Origin: PNNG01 sp964577055 | Lineage (GTDB): Bacteria > Bacteroidota > Bacteroidia > UBA7662 | Assembly (NCBI GenBank): GCA_964577055.1 | Contig: CAZNWC010000009.1 | Location: 1-64,000 of the forward strand | Direction of reading: 5' to 3' | Length of the DNA stretch: 64,000 bases | Shown here: one piece after another, positions 25,814-34,945 of the stretch | Layout of the letters: each line of letters starts with the position of its first letter | Numbering within the stretch: the stretch's first letter is position 1 | Translations under genes and position numbers: made by a program | Notes under the pieces: generated by a model | The model's input: the letters and a program-made list of their open reading frames with translations, nothing else | What the model was told of the DNA's origin: nothing | Databases searched by the model: none

Positions 25814-28125
25814 CCAGGTTGCTTTTTGACACCTGCGTGCTCCATCAAGGTGCGCGCCAGTAGTAAATCGGCATAGGCAAACGATTCTTTACAGGTTTCA
25901 AGGGCTTCACTCATCTTTAATGCAGGCAAATTGGGAATCGCTTGGCTTATGGCTGAAAACAACTCAGGATCCATGAGCTTATCAAGCGGCAGGCGGCCAT
26001 CACCTACGGCGCGTACCAATTGCGCTTGGATGGTGGTTTCGGCATAATCGCGCAATTTGGCGATTTCGGCAATGCTTTTGCCTTCGTTGAATAGCAAAAG
26101 GGATATACGGGTGTTTTCGTCTGCAGTCAATTTGTCGGCCTTTACAGGTATTTCCCCCAAAACAGGATGCGAATGCCGCGAAACCACGGCTTTTTCTTGG
26201 GCTGGTTTGTCTTTTTTGGTTTTTGATGCACTCTTTTTTAATGGCATCTGCATGTTTCCAATCAAAGGTTTTCGCCAGGCAGTGTTGGGTTGCTCAGGCG
26301 GTAATCCTGCTTGAGGCTGTTGTAAGTAGCTTTGCAATTGGGGCCAACGTGCCACACGTTCCCAACACGACAATAAAGCGGTATCGAGCTCGGCCAATTC
26401 GTTGCGATAGCTTTTCATGCCCTTTTCCTTGGCCGTTTCTTGCAGTTGCAAGAGCAATTGCAAGTTTAAAGCCCGCAACTTCCCTTCAAAGGGTTGCAAA
26501 AGCTCAGTCCAGGCAGCAGGGGTCATGGGCTCACCAATGGCATTTTGTCCTTGTGCACGTATTTGCTGAGCCACTGCAACCGAGGCTTCGAGTTGCTGTT
26601 CAAAGGCAAAGGCCCATCCTTGTTCACCAGTTTTGCCTGCCTTTTCGCCCAATTCGCTGTAATCGTCGAGGTGCTTGCGCCACAAGCGCACAAAACCAGC
26701 CAAATCGAAAAGCTGGTTGAAGGCAAATTGCCGGTATTGCAGTCGCCAATGCTGCATGTTTTCTTCGGAGGGGAGTTGTCGTTTGCTTTTTTCAAAGTGC
26801 GACAGCCGGTCGGGTACTGCCACTTGTTGCCGCGGAAAACGACTGCTTAGCACCAATCCTTCAGCCGTGCGCAAGCGCGACAGAGCTACATAGGCCTGTC
26901 CACCCGCAAAACTTTGCGCGATGTCGATGATGGCCCTGTCGAAACTCAATCCTTGGCTTTTGTGCACCGTGATGGCCCATGCCAGTCGCAAGGGATATTG
27001 GGTAAAGCTACCCGCTACCGACTCGGTGATTAGTTTGCTTTCGGGATCGGTTTGATAGGTGGTATTATTCCAAACCAGTTTGCCCACTTGGAGATTTGAG
27101 CCGTCTTCAAATTGCACTTCTACCCCGTCAGCCTCCAATTTGCTCACCTTTGCGAGTTTGCCGTTGAAAAAGCGGTTTTCGGGACCATCGTTGCGCACAA
27201 ACATTACCTGAGCACCCACTGCCAACTCCAGCTGTGCCTCGCAGGGGAACATGTATTCCGGAAATTCGTCCTTGACCTCGGCTTTGTAGGTAAAAATGGG
27301 TTGTTGAAGTGCGTGCAATGCTTGTCGGTTGATGCGATCGGCTTGTGCATTGTGCGTGGTGAGGGTGATCCAGGTTTGGTTGCGGTCGGGTACAAAATCG
27401 GGCATGTACCGGGTATCGAACCAATCCATGTCGGCCTCGGTGAGTTCGTTGTAACGCAGTCGGTTCAATAAATCGGTGAAAAACGATTGGCTTTGGCGGT
27501 GTATTTTTTCGAGTTGCAGGTAAATGGGTTTGGCTTTTTTGATGACCTGGGCATCAAAGAAAAAAGGTGAGGCATAATGGGTTCCCATCACTTCCCATTC
27601 TTCACGTTTGACCACGGGTGGCAGCTGCATCATGTCGCCAACCAACAATACTTGCAGGCCACCAAAGGGCTCGGCGCTGCGGCGCACTGTTCGCAGCATG
27701 TTGTCAACGGCATCGAGCAGGTCGGCACGAACCATGCTCACCTCATCGATGACAAGCACTTCGGCGCGCCGGATGACCTGTTTTTTTTCAGTCCGCATGC
27801 GGCTGTGTCGGCGCAGGCTGCCGGCGGTTTCAAATTTGTACTCGCCTGCCAATATGGGTTGGTTTTGTTCGATGGGCAAATACCCGCCGAATGGAAGCTG
27901 GAACATCGAATGCAGCGTAACGCCTCCGGCTTGCAAGGCGGCAATGCCTGTGGGAGCAGTAACCAGTACTTGTTTGTGTGTAGAGGCAATAAAATGCCGC
28001 AAGAGCGTGGTTTTACCAGAACCGGCTTTGCCAGTTAAAAACACATGGTTGCGGGTTTGCTGCAGCAACTGGAGCGCCATGCGGGCGGCGGGTTCCAACT
28101 GGCTGAGGTCGATTGAAGCCTTCAT
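25810..28125 (-). CDS. PIF1-like superfamily 1 helicase with C-terminal HTH region
   Basis: About 771 residues. Walker A GKAGSGKTTLLRHF (near 40), APTGIAALQAGGVTLHS, Walker B VLVIDEVSMV, then a superfamily 1 C-half with LAWAITVHKSQGLSFDRAIID and YVALSRLRTAEGLVL. The last 250 residues are helical. They include a basic linker and a helicase-associated HTH-like end (SIAEIAKLRDYAETTIQAQLVRAV). These proteins are 5'-3' DNA helicases of the PIF1/RecD type. The ATG at 28125 starts MKASIDLSQLEP; an upstream extension is less likely. It overlaps the end of the kinase gene by 4 bases on the opposite strand. Confidence 0.88.
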   Translation of the reverse strand: MKASIDLSQLEPAARMALQLLQQTRNHVFLTGKAGSGKTTLLRHFIASTHKQVLVTAPTGIAALQAGGVTLHSMFQLPFGGYLPIEQNQPILAGEYKFETAGSLRRHSRMRTEKKQVIRRAEVLVIDEVSMVRADLLDAVDNMLRTVRRSAEPFGGLQVLLVGDMMQLPPVVKREEWEVMGTHYASPFFFDAQVIKKAKPIYLQLEKIHRQSQSFFTDLLNRLRYNELTEADMDWFDTRYMPDFVPDRNQTWITLTTHNAQADRINRQALHALQQPIFTYKAEVKDEFPEYMFPCEAQLELAVGAQVMFVRNDGPENRFFNGKLAKVSKLEADGVEVQFEDGSNLQVGKLVWNNTTYQTDPESKLITESVAGSFTQYPLRLAWAITVHKSQGLSFDRAIIDIAQSFAGGQAYVALSRLRTAEGLVLSSRFPRQQVAVPDRLSHFEKSKRQLPSEENMQHWRLQYRQFAFNQLFDLAGFVRLWRKHLDDYSELGEKAGKTGEQGWAFAFEQQLEASVAVAQQIRAQGQNAIGEPMTPAAWTELLQPFEGKLRALNLQLLLQLQETAKEKGMKSYRNELAELDTALLSCWERVARWPQLQSYLQQPQAGLPPEQPNTAWRKPLIGNMQMPLKKSASKTKKDKPAQEKAVVSRHSHPVLGEIPVKADKLTADENTRISLLLFNEGKSIAEIAKLRDYAETTIQAQLVRAVGDGRLPLDKLMDPELFSAISQAIPNLPALKMSEALETCKESFAYADLLLARTLMEHAGVKKQPG

Positions 28126-28271
28126 GCCGCCAAGATAAAACAAGGCTTTGATTGCCTGCCGAAATGGAACGAAAAACGAAAAAAGATGCGCAAAACGTCA
28201 TACAATCCCTTTACTTAGCAGCCTGGCACCCACAAAAAGGATTGTGTATTTTAGCCGCTCTTCTTCAAAAC

Positions 28272-29684
28272 ATGAAGCACCGTTTTGCCACTTTTCGCCA
28301 ATTTGCAGAAGACCTCTTGCCACACGAATACCTGCTGCTTCAAGGCCAGGCCCGTTTTGAGGACGAAGAAAACCGGTATTTGCTGCGGCAATTGGGCGAA
28401 ATATGTGTGCACCGGCGCGAGGTCGATTTTCGCGAAGACATCGACAAGCGCAAATATTCGGCACTCATCAGCTGGGCCCGCAAGCGCCTCGATCGACTCG
28501 ATGCCGACTGGCATTTTGAGCAGCTGAACGAATTGCACCGCCGCATCATGACCGATCAAATTACGCCTGAAGATGAAAAGGCACTTTTGACATTGTGCAA
28601 CGAAGCCCAGCCCGATTTTTACTTCAGCCGCCTGTACCACCTGCTGCTCGATTTCAGACAGTTTTTGCAAATCCGCTTGCGTCACCGCGAGCATGGGCTG
28701 GTAGATGCCTTCTTAAAGAAATACGAGGACTTGTATCGCTACGGGCGCCAAACACTCGAGGCGTTGCATGACGTAACCGCCCAGATAACCCACCAATACA
28801 CCACCGGCAAAGCGGTAGATGCCGATAAAACCCTGGCTTTGGCAACTTGGTTTCAAGACGAAAAGCTCGATGGCTTCAGCAGGTACAACGCCCTGGTGCG
28901 ACTCACCTTTATTTACTACAACCAGCGGAGTTACAACGAACTGCTGCCACTGTACGAGCAATTCGAAAAGTGGCTGGTTGAAGGCAAGTTTTATGCGCGC
29001 CGTATTTTGGTGAATTATTATGGCAATCGCCTGTTGATGCACTCGCATCTCGATCAATTGGCCGAAGCCGAGCGGTATGGTCGCTTGAGTTTGCGGGTGC
29101 ATACGACCGACTACCTGCATTACCTCAACAATCTGGCTGCGGTGCTACACCGGGCAGGCAAAGCGGCAGAAGCCTTGGTGCTCTTGCGGAACGGATTTGC
29201 GGAGGTAAAGCAAACTACCAACTTCCACAACCGCACTGGCTTTGTGGCCATCTACCTACGTTGTTTAAATGCCTGCGGCAAAGCCCGTGAGGCCGAACAA
29301 TATGCCGAGACTTTTTTGGGAGCTTACCGCGAGGCAGTTTTCCAACACCGCTGGCATCCGTTCTTCAGTGCATATTTGCAAGCGCTGGCGCAACAGCAGA
29401 AGTTTGCAAAACTCATGAGGGTGGTGAAGCTGAACAAACTGTTGCCCCTCGACGAAGGTTACCGCAGCAGGGCGAGCTACCTGCCCATCATTCCCTGGTT
29501 GTATGCCCTTGCCGCTTACCGCGAAACCCAACTCGATGAAAAGGAGGTGCTCAGCAAGTTGAAATCGGATTTAACCCAATTTCATGCAGATGCACATCGA
29601 CGCCAGCAGCTGCTGGCATGGTGCGACGAATGGAAAAGTTTGGCCCCCGCCCTTTTGCAGAAAGTTAAGTCGGAAGTCTATTGA
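28272..29684 (+). CDS. Large helical (TPR-like) protein of unknown function
   Basis: About 470 residues from the ATG at 28272 (MKHRFATFRQFAEDLLP). The sequence is almost entirely amphipathic helices, with repeat-like pairs in the second half, for example LAEAERYGRLSLRVHTTDYL and AGKAAEALVLLRNGFAE, which fit TPR units. There is no signal peptide or membrane span, so it is probably cytoplasmic. I know similar lone proteins in Bacteroidota but no function. The gene diverges from the helicase. The frame is open further upstream to 28152, but those residues are of poor quality. Confidence 0.65.
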   Translation: MKHRFATFRQFAEDLLPHEYLLLQGQARFEDEENRYLLRQLGEICVHRREVDFREDIDKRKYSALISWARKRLDRLDADWHFEQLNELHRRIMTDQITPEDEKALLTLCNEAQPDFYFSRLYHLLLDFRQFLQIRLRHREHGLVDAFLKKYEDLYRYGRQTLEALHDVTAQITHQYTTGKAVDADKTLALATWFQDEKLDGFSRYNALVRLTFIYYNQRSYNELLPLYEQFEKWLVEGKFYARRILVNYYGNRLLMHSHLDQLAEAERYGRLSLRVHTTDYLHYLNNLAAVLHRAGKAAEALVLLRNGFAEVKQTTNFHNRTGFVAIYLRCLNACGKAREAEQYAETFLGAYREAVFQHRWHPFFSAYLQALAQQQKFAKLMRVVKLNKLLPLDEGYRSRASYLPIIPWLYALAAYRETQLDEKEVLSKLKSDLTQFHADAHRRQQLLAWCDEWKSLAPALLQKVKSEVY

Positions 29685-29831
29685 TTCGATTTAAATAGCT
29701 TATTAACAGGTGCTTGTGGTTTTTATTGGGTTAATTAATTAAGTAAGTCGGACAAAGCCTTCGCATGGTGTGGGTGGGCAATTGTGGTAGCCTCGCTAAC
29801 TTAACAATCATTTAATCTAAAACGCATTTGT

Positions 29832-30359
29832 ATGAACAAATTCCGCTTAAATGCCATGGCCATGATTTTGGTACTGGCTGTTGCTGTACAAGCTTGTAAA
29901 GACGAAACCACCACGCCAGAGCCAGATCCAGCACCTGCTGTTAATCCCGTCGTAGGTACTTGGAAGTCGCAAGGAACCGATGTGGCTCCTCTTTTGGGTG
30001 TATTTTTTAACATCGATAGCATCGGTGCTACATTCCGCGACAACAACACCTATTCGGTTGCTGCGCGCGATACCGGCGGAACCATCATCAACTACGCTGG
30101 TACCTATGCGGTAACTGAAAGTGGTGTGGCCAACATTTACAATATCACCCTTAACCAATCGGCTCCTACCGAAGTGACCTCACAAGGCATTTACCGTGTT
30201 TTTGCTGCCTCTCCCGACAGCATGTACTACGAGGTGATCCAAACCACACCTAGCTTGCCTGGTACTTGGACGGCTCCTACCGCCGCTGCCGGATTTGGCT
30301 CGACAGCCGGTCCGAACTTGCCTGCTGGCTGGAACCTGCAGAAGTTCCGCAAGAACTGA
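29832..30359 (+). CDS. Small lipoprotein, lipocalin-like
   Basis: A 175-residue protein with lipobox VAVQAC (Cys22) and a Thr/Pro/Asp-rich linker. The globular part starts NPVVGTWKSQG, which recalls lipocalin-like Bacteroidota lipoproteins (VGTW motif), and continues as short strands. It should be anchored in the outer membrane. No partner is certain; the porin-like gene 80 bases downstream is separated by a likely terminator. Confidence 0.7.
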   Translation: MNKFRLNAMAMILVLAVAVQACKDETTTPEPDPAPAVNPVVGTWKSQGTDVAPLLGVFFNIDSIGATFRDNNTYSVAARDTGGTIINYAGTYAVTESGVANIYNITLNQSAPTEVTSQGIYRVFAASPDSMYYEVIQTTPSLPGTWTAPTAAAGFGSTAGPNLPAGWNLQKFRKN

Positions 30360-30368
30360 TTCTAACGA

Positions 30369-30418
30369 GGCCGTAGTCGTTGTTTTTCGCCAGAAAAGCG
30401 GCAACTACGGCCATTTTT
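30369..30418 (+). terminator. Hairpin terminator after the lipoprotein gene
   Basis: A 9-bp stem (30369-30377 with 30404-30412) with a large loop, followed by atttttat. It begins 10 bases after the lipoprotein stop and lies 20 bases before the next gene, so it could also act as an attenuator. Confidence 0.55.
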
Positions 30419-30437
30419 ATGTACTTTTTAGCCTGTT

Positions 30438-31988
30438 ATGCCCAAGTTTTTATCCCTGCTGCTGTTGTTGGCCTGGGTCGTCCCGGTAGGAGCGCAAACC
30501 AGTCCCGACCGCCCCATCCAGCTTTTCGACCGCGATGTACCGCGTCCGGCCGACCGTGAATTCCAATTCATCGCCCTCTTTTACAACCAATGGGTGCACA
30601 ACAACCTGGAGGTTACCCAGCCTTTTTTTCAAGGGCAGGTCATCGGTCGCATGTTTGGACTCAATACCACTACCACACACAAGGGCAGGGGCTCGTACTT
30701 CGAACAGCGCTTTTTGCCTTTTTTCATCTACACACCCAAGCTGATGGATGGCAAGGTGGTATTGCGAACCTCGTTTGAAATCGACTGGACCTGGGGCGAC
30801 AACAGCTACGGAGCAGCAGGCAACCAAGGGGCGGCCATAGGGGCCGACCAAGTGAACATCCAAACCCAAAACGTACAGCTCGAATTGCTGCCGGGCAATG
30901 GCTGGGCCATCAACATGGGCTTGATGCGCATGTTCGACAATCCGGCCAATCCATACCGCACCTTATTCGACCAATTGGCCAGTACGGGCTACCGCTTGGC
31001 CTATTGGGGAACCGACGGCGCTGGCATCAACGCCCGCAAAGATTGGGACTTCAGCCGACTTTCGTTTGGCGCTTACCAATTGTGGGAAAACGACATCCAC
31101 CGCAACGACGATGTACAATTGTTCATGGCCAATTACGAGCGCGATTTGTCGAAACGCTTCAGCCAGGGCATCAGTGCTTGGTATGTGATGGATCGCGCCA
31201 ATAACCAAGGAGGTACTTTGGGCAACGGTCCGGCCTCGGCCATCAACGACCTCAATGGCAGCCACCGTTTTGCCTTAAACGGGGTGCCTTACAATGCCGA
31301 CATTGTTTGGCTGGGTACGCATTGGGCCTACAATCCTGGCTTTGGCACTGGCAGGACCCTCATTTCGGGCTTTTTAAACGGCAATTTCGGAAGCATCAGC
31401 AGCAAAGCTACCGGCAACAACCTGGTATCGGTGGCCGGATTGGGAGCCAATCTGCGCTGGGGTTACAAATACGGCCAAACCAATGAAGATGCGGTTTTGG
31501 GAGATATGGTGTTTGCCTCGGGCGATCAAAACTTCGCTGACAATCGCTACACCGGGGTGATGACAGGTAATACCTGGGGTACACCAGCTGCTATTTTCAT
31601 CAACCATGGTGCCTATTTGCTCTTTACCCATGGCAATGTGGTGAATCGTTTTGTAGCTGCGGTAAACGATTTATCGAATATGGGTTATGGCTTGACTGGA
31701 GGCACCCTCAATTACCACCGTTCTTTTATTCCCAATAAGCTCGATGCCAAGGTGGGCGGTGCTTTTGCTTTCTCCAACGTGACCCCACAAGGTGGAGGTA
31801 GTAACATCGGCACCGAATTGAATTTTAAAGTACGATGGTCTCCTAAAATCCTGATGGATTTTGAGTTGCACGCTGCACACCTTTGGTTGGGCGATTTTTA
31901 TAATTCGGCAGCCGTTAATGGCAACCGTGCCGAGCGTCCGGGCAACCCTTGGACGGTGTTTATGGTGTATCGCTGGTTAATGTTTTGA
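30438..31988 (+). CDS. Porin-like outer-membrane protein
   Basis: A 516-residue protein with a signal peptide (cleaved near VGAQ) and a long beta-rich body with many aromatic-bounded strands, ending in PWTVFMVYRWLMF, a barrel C-terminus with terminal Phe. It resembles large Bacteroidota porins of unassigned substrate. The alpha/beta hydrolase lipoprotein follows after 3 bases, which suggests joint uptake and hydrolysis of an ester substrate; that is inference. Confidence 0.65.
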   Translation: MPKFLSLLLLLAWVVPVGAQTSPDRPIQLFDRDVPRPADREFQFIALFYNQWVHNNLEVTQPFFQGQVIGRMFGLNTTTTHKGRGSYFEQRFLPFFIYTPKLMDGKVVLRTSFEIDWTWGDNSYGAAGNQGAAIGADQVNIQTQNVQLELLPGNGWAINMGLMRMFDNPANPYRTLFDQLASTGYRLAYWGTDGAGINARKDWDFSRLSFGAYQLWENDIHRNDDVQLFMANYERDLSKRFSQGISAWYVMDRANNQGGTLGNGPASAINDLNGSHRFALNGVPYNADIVWLGTHWAYNPGFGTGRTLISGFLNGNFGSISSKATGNNLVSVAGLGANLRWGYKYGQTNEDAVLGDMVFASGDQNFADNRYTGVMTGNTWGTPAAIFINHGAYLLFTHGNVVNRFVAAVNDLSNMGYGLTGGTLNYHRSFIPNKLDAKVGGAFAFSNVTPQGGGSNIGTELNFKVRWSPKILMDFELHAAHLWLGDFYNSAAVNGNRAERPGNPWTVFMVYRWLMF

Positions 31989-31991
31989 GGT

Positions 31992-32936
31992 ATGAAAAAG
32001 CTATTATTTGGAATTTTCTTGGCATTTCTGGCATCATCTTGTGCACGGCCATACAACTACAGCCCATTGAAGAGCTTCTCTGAATTACAGTATCCATACA
32101 CTGTAAATCACCAGCAAATCAACGATGAAACCCAGCTGGCCTACATGGAAGAAGGTCCGGCCAACGCACCGGTATTGCTTTTCATCCATGGCTTGGGCAG
32201 TTATGCGCCGGCGTGGAAGCAGAACATAGCTGCTTTATCGGCTCAATACCGCTGCATCGCCATCGATTTACCGGGTTACGGGCAGTCGAGCAAGGGTGCT
32301 TACAGCGGCAGCATGACAGCCTTCGCGGCCGAAGTGGCCAAATTTATCGAGGCCAAACAGCTGGGGGCAGTAACGGTGGTAGGGCATTCTATGGGTGGAC
32401 AAATTGCCATGACTTTGGCCATCACCCGGCCCGAATTGGTGCAACGCTTGGTATTGGCGGCACCAGCGGGCTTCGAAACCTTCAGTCCGGGCGAAAAAGA
32501 GTGGTTCCGCACCGGCCTTAGTGCCAAAGGAACCCGGCTAACCCCTGCCCGTCAGATTGTGCAGAATTACCACGGCAATTTTTACAACATGCCTGCCGAA
32601 GCCGATTTTATGATCCGCGATCGGTTGGCCATGCGCACGGCAGCGGAGTTTGAGTGGTATTGTTACATCATTCCCGAAAGTGTGAAGGGCATGGTAAACG
32701 AACCCGTTTTTAACCGCATGCCCGAAATCAAGCAGCCTGTTTTGGTGGTTTTTGGTGAAAACGATGAACTTATTCCCAACCGCTTCATGCATGGTGGCAC
32801 TACCCGTTCGGTAGCAGAAAAAGGCATGGCACAGCTGCCCAATGCCCGTTTGCTGATGGTTCCCAAGGCAGGGCACTTTGTGCAGTTTGAAGGCTACCGG
32901 CTATTCAACGAAGCGGTGAAGGACTTTGTACGCTGA
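31992..32936 (+). CDS. Alpha/beta-hydrolase lipoprotein
   Basis: A 314-residue lipoprotein (lipobox LASSC, Cys17) with an alpha/beta-hydrolase fold: HGLGSYAPAWKQN (oxyanion region), GHSMGG (nucleophile Ser), FGENDELI (acid) and AGHFVQFE (His). It is probably an envelope esterase or lipase-like enzyme with its active domain at the periplasmic face. It sits 3 bases after the porin-like gene and ends at a strong terminator. Confidence 0.88.
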   Translation: MKKLLFGIFLAFLASSCARPYNYSPLKSFSELQYPYTVNHQQINDETQLAYMEEGPANAPVLLFIHGLGSYAPAWKQNIAALSAQYRCIAIDLPGYGQSSKGAYSGSMTAFAAEVAKFIEAKQLGAVTVVGHSMGGQIAMTLAITRPELVQRLVLAAPAGFETFSPGEKEWFRTGLSAKGTRLTPARQIVQNYHGNFYNMPAEADFMIRDRLAMRTAAEFEWYCYIIPESVKGMVNEPVFNRMPEIKQPVLVVFGENDELIPNRFMHGGTTRSVAEKGMAQLPNARLLMVPKAGHFVQFEGYRLFNEAVKDFVR

Positions 32937-32954
32937 GGTAATAGGTAAGGATTG

Positions 32955-32979
32955 AAAGAGGCTTCGGCCTCTTTTTTTT
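32955..32979 (+). terminator. Intrinsic terminator with UUCG loop
   Basis: Stem aaagaggc with gcctcttt (32955-32962, 32967-32974), loop ttcg, then eight T. It closes the porin/hydrolase unit. Confidence 0.9.
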
Positions 32980-33016
32980 GCTGAATCTGCTGTTGTTCAG
33001 CAATCTAGAAATCGCG

Positions 33017-33024
33017 TATCTTTG
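33017..33024 (+). promoter_or_regulatory. Predicted -7 element of the mntA-hepT pair
   Basis: TATCTTTG matches TAnnTTTG and ends four bases before the ATG at 33029. Confidence 0.5.
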
Positions 33025-33028
33025 ATTT

Positions 33029-33319
33029 ATGAGCGAGCTCACTTCCATCAAACAAATATTGACCGCACTCAAACCTGAGTTGCGCCGGAAGTATCATGTA
33101 GCATCATTGGGCTTGTTTGGGTCTGTTGTGAGGGGTGATTTTGGTCCGGAAAGTGACGTTGACATTCTGGTAGATTTCAGTAAACCTATTGGTATTGAGT
33201 TCATCGATTTGGCCGACCGATTGGAGAGCGTGCTGAAGAAGAAAGTCGATTTGGTTTCGAAAAAGGGGGTCAAACCTACTTATTTGAAATACATTGAATC
33301 AGATATAGTGTATGTCTAA
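33029..33319 (+). CDS. mntA: MNT nucleotidyltransferase antitoxin
   Basis: A 96-residue minimal nucleotidyltransferase with GLFGSVVRGDFGPESDVDILVDF, the GS-x10-D-x-D active site. In MntA-HepT systems this protein adds AMP units to the HEPN toxin and so inactivates it. Its end overlaps the hepT start by 8 bases. The gene has its own likely promoter directly after the upstream terminator. Confidence 0.9.
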   Translation: MSELTSIKQILTALKPELRRKYHVASLGLFGSVVRGDFGPESDVDILVDFSKPIGIEFIDLADRLESVLKKKVDLVSKKGVKPTYLKYIESDIVYV

Positions 33320-33641
33320 GCGAGAGGCTAAACTACTGGTTGGCGACATCATAGACAGTGCAGAAAAAATCTTGGCCTACACCCAAGGAATGACTTATGA
33401 TGATTTCATTGCCGATGAAAAGACCGTTGATGCGGTGATCAGAAATTTCGAAATCATTGGTGAAGCTGCGAATCGGCTGCCACTAGCTTTTAAACTCCTG
33501 CATCCAAAAATTGACTGGAATCAAATGCGAGGATTTAGAAATCGCATTGTGCACGACTACATTGGTATTGATTACACCATTGTTTGGCAAATCAAAGAGG
33601 TCTATTTGCCCCATTTGCTGCATTTACTAAAAGGGATTTGA
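33312..33641 (+). CDS. hepT: HEPN-domain toxin (HepT/DUF86 family)
   Basis: A 109-residue HEPN protein. The RNase motif RNRIVHDY (R-x4-H-x-Y) lies within MRGFRNRIVHDYIGIDY, and the Tyr is the residue modified by MntA in studied systems. As part of a toxin-antitoxin pair it may act in phage defence or plasmid and island stability. It overlaps mntA, and a perfect 12-bp hairpin follows after 87 bases. Confidence 0.9.
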   Translation: MSKREAKLLVGDIIDSAEKILAYTQGMTYDDFIADEKTVDAVIRNFEIIGEAANRLPLAFKLLHPKIDWNQMRGFRNRIVHDYIGIDYTIVWQIKEVYLPHLLHLLKGI

Positions 33642-33728
33642 GAGTAGTGACATTGGCTTAAATCCATCTCAAAGCATTAACAGTGCCGATAGTAGGGTTC
33701 AGTATAAAGTATGCGGAGAATAGATGAA

Positions 33729-33756
33729 TTATTCGCCGCATTTTTGCGGCGAATAA
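33729..33756. repeat. Perfect 12-bp inverted repeat with TTTT loop
   Basis: ttattcgccgca (33729-33740) pairs exactly with tgcggcgaataa (33745-33756). It lies between the mntA-hepT pair and the DUF502 gene. There is no T-run, so it is a weak terminator at best. It may be an RNA structure, an operator or a repeat element. Confidence 0.7.
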
Positions 33757-33834
33757 GTGCTTGCTAAATGAGCTCAGAAGGCAAGCAGCTTAAATGTGTG
33801 GTCAACACCCACCACATCTTCGTAATTTTACCCC

Positions 33835-34401
33835 ATGGAAAAGCCCAGTTTGAAGGCCCTCGGCCTGCGTCTTTTGAAGTATTTTGTGAATGGCCTGCTG
33901 CTGCTCAGTCCGGTGGCCATCACGGTGTATGTGGTTTATTGGGTCATCACCACCGTCGATGGCTGGTTGAACCTGGGCATTCCAGGCTTGGGCTTGCTCA
34001 TCACCCTCGCAGGTATTACGCTGGTTGGCTTTTTAGGAGGCAATCTCCTCATTGGGCCCTTGCTAGGTTTTTTAGAGAACCTGCTCACTAGGGCACCTTT
34101 CATCAAGCTCATTTATACCAGCATCAAAGATTTGATGGAAGCTTTTGTGGGCGACAAACGCAAGTTCAACCAGCCAGTGATGGTTACTTTGAGTGATGGC
34201 ACGCTCAAACCGGGGTTTCTTACCCAAGCCGATATGAAACAATTGGGTTACCCGGGTTTTGTGTCGGTTTATTTGCCACATTCCTATAATTTTTCGGGCA
34301 ATATTTTCGTGGTAGCGTCAGAAGCTGTCAAAAAAGTGGATGTGAATCCCACTGAATACATGAAATTCATAGTTTCGGGAGGAGTAACCGAAATTCACTG
34401 A
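33835..34401 (+). CDS. DUF502 membrane protein
   Basis: A 188-residue protein with two N-terminal spans (about 15-45 and 55-80) and the DUF502 pattern: GLLLLSPVAITVYVVYWVI, then GNLLIGPLLGF, and FVSVYLPHSYNFSGNIFVV later. The function of the family is unknown. It overlaps the acyltransferase start as TGATG and is likely an envelope protein. Confidence 0.85.
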   Translation: MEKPSLKALGLRLLKYFVNGLLLLSPVAITVYVVYWVITTVDGWLNLGIPGLGLLITLAGITLVGFLGGNLLIGPLLGFLENLLTRAPFIKLIYTSIKDLMEAFVGDKRKFNQPVMVTLSDGTLKPGFLTQADMKQLGYPGFVSVYLPHSYNFSGNIFVVASEAVKKVDVNPTEYMKFIVSGGVTEIH

Positions 34402-34943
34402 TGCGCAGAAGCGTTGCCCGTTTTATTTTTGGATTGGCCGGATGGAAAATCACCGGAGGTGTACCTGCTGTACCCAAAGCCATTTTGGTGGTAGCCCCTC
34501 ACACCAGCAGCTGGGACTTTTTAGTAGGCGTTTTTTCACGTGCCATCCTCGATATCCGCATTTCGTTTATTGGAAAGGCTTCGCTTTTTAGACCACCTTT
34601 TGGCTGGTTGTTCCGTTGGCTGGGTGGCTTTCCGGTCGACCGTGTACAACAGCAAGACACAGTGAAATTTGTGGTTGACCTTTTCAACAGGCACGACTCC
34701 TTTTATTTTTCACTCTCGCCTGAGGGAACACGAAAATATACGCCCAAGCTGCGTACAGGTTTTTACCACATTGCCATGGGGGCCAAAGTACCTATTGTGC
34801 TCGTAGGTTTCGATTTTGAAAAACGCGAAGTCCAAATACAACAGCCCTTTAATCCCACCGGCAATTTAGAAGCCGATATGGAACATATATTGGCCTATTT
34901 CAGAACGGTGAAAGGAAAATACCCCGATCAGGGAATTCGTTGA
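34401..34943 (+). CDS. PlsC-like acyltransferase
   Basis: A 180-residue 1-acylglycerol-3-phosphate acyltransferase family protein. It has the HX4D motif in HTSSWDFL and the phosphate-binding SPEGTR, with FIGKASLF between them. It is shorter than typical PlsC and lacks extra spans, as in several Bacteroidota copies. It may acylate a lipid precursor. It is coupled to DUF502 (TGATG) and converges on the ATP-grasp-like gene with a 2-base gap. Confidence 0.85.
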   Translation: MRRSVARFIFGLAGWKITGGVPAVPKAILVVAPHTSSWDFLVGVFSRAILDIRISFIGKASLFRPPFGWLFRWLGGFPVDRVQQQDTVKFVVDLFNRHDSFYFSLSPEGTRKYTPKLRTGFYHIAMGAKVPIVLVGFDFEKREVQIQQPFNPTGNLEADMEHILAYFRTVKGKYPDQGIR

Positions 34944-34945
34944 GC

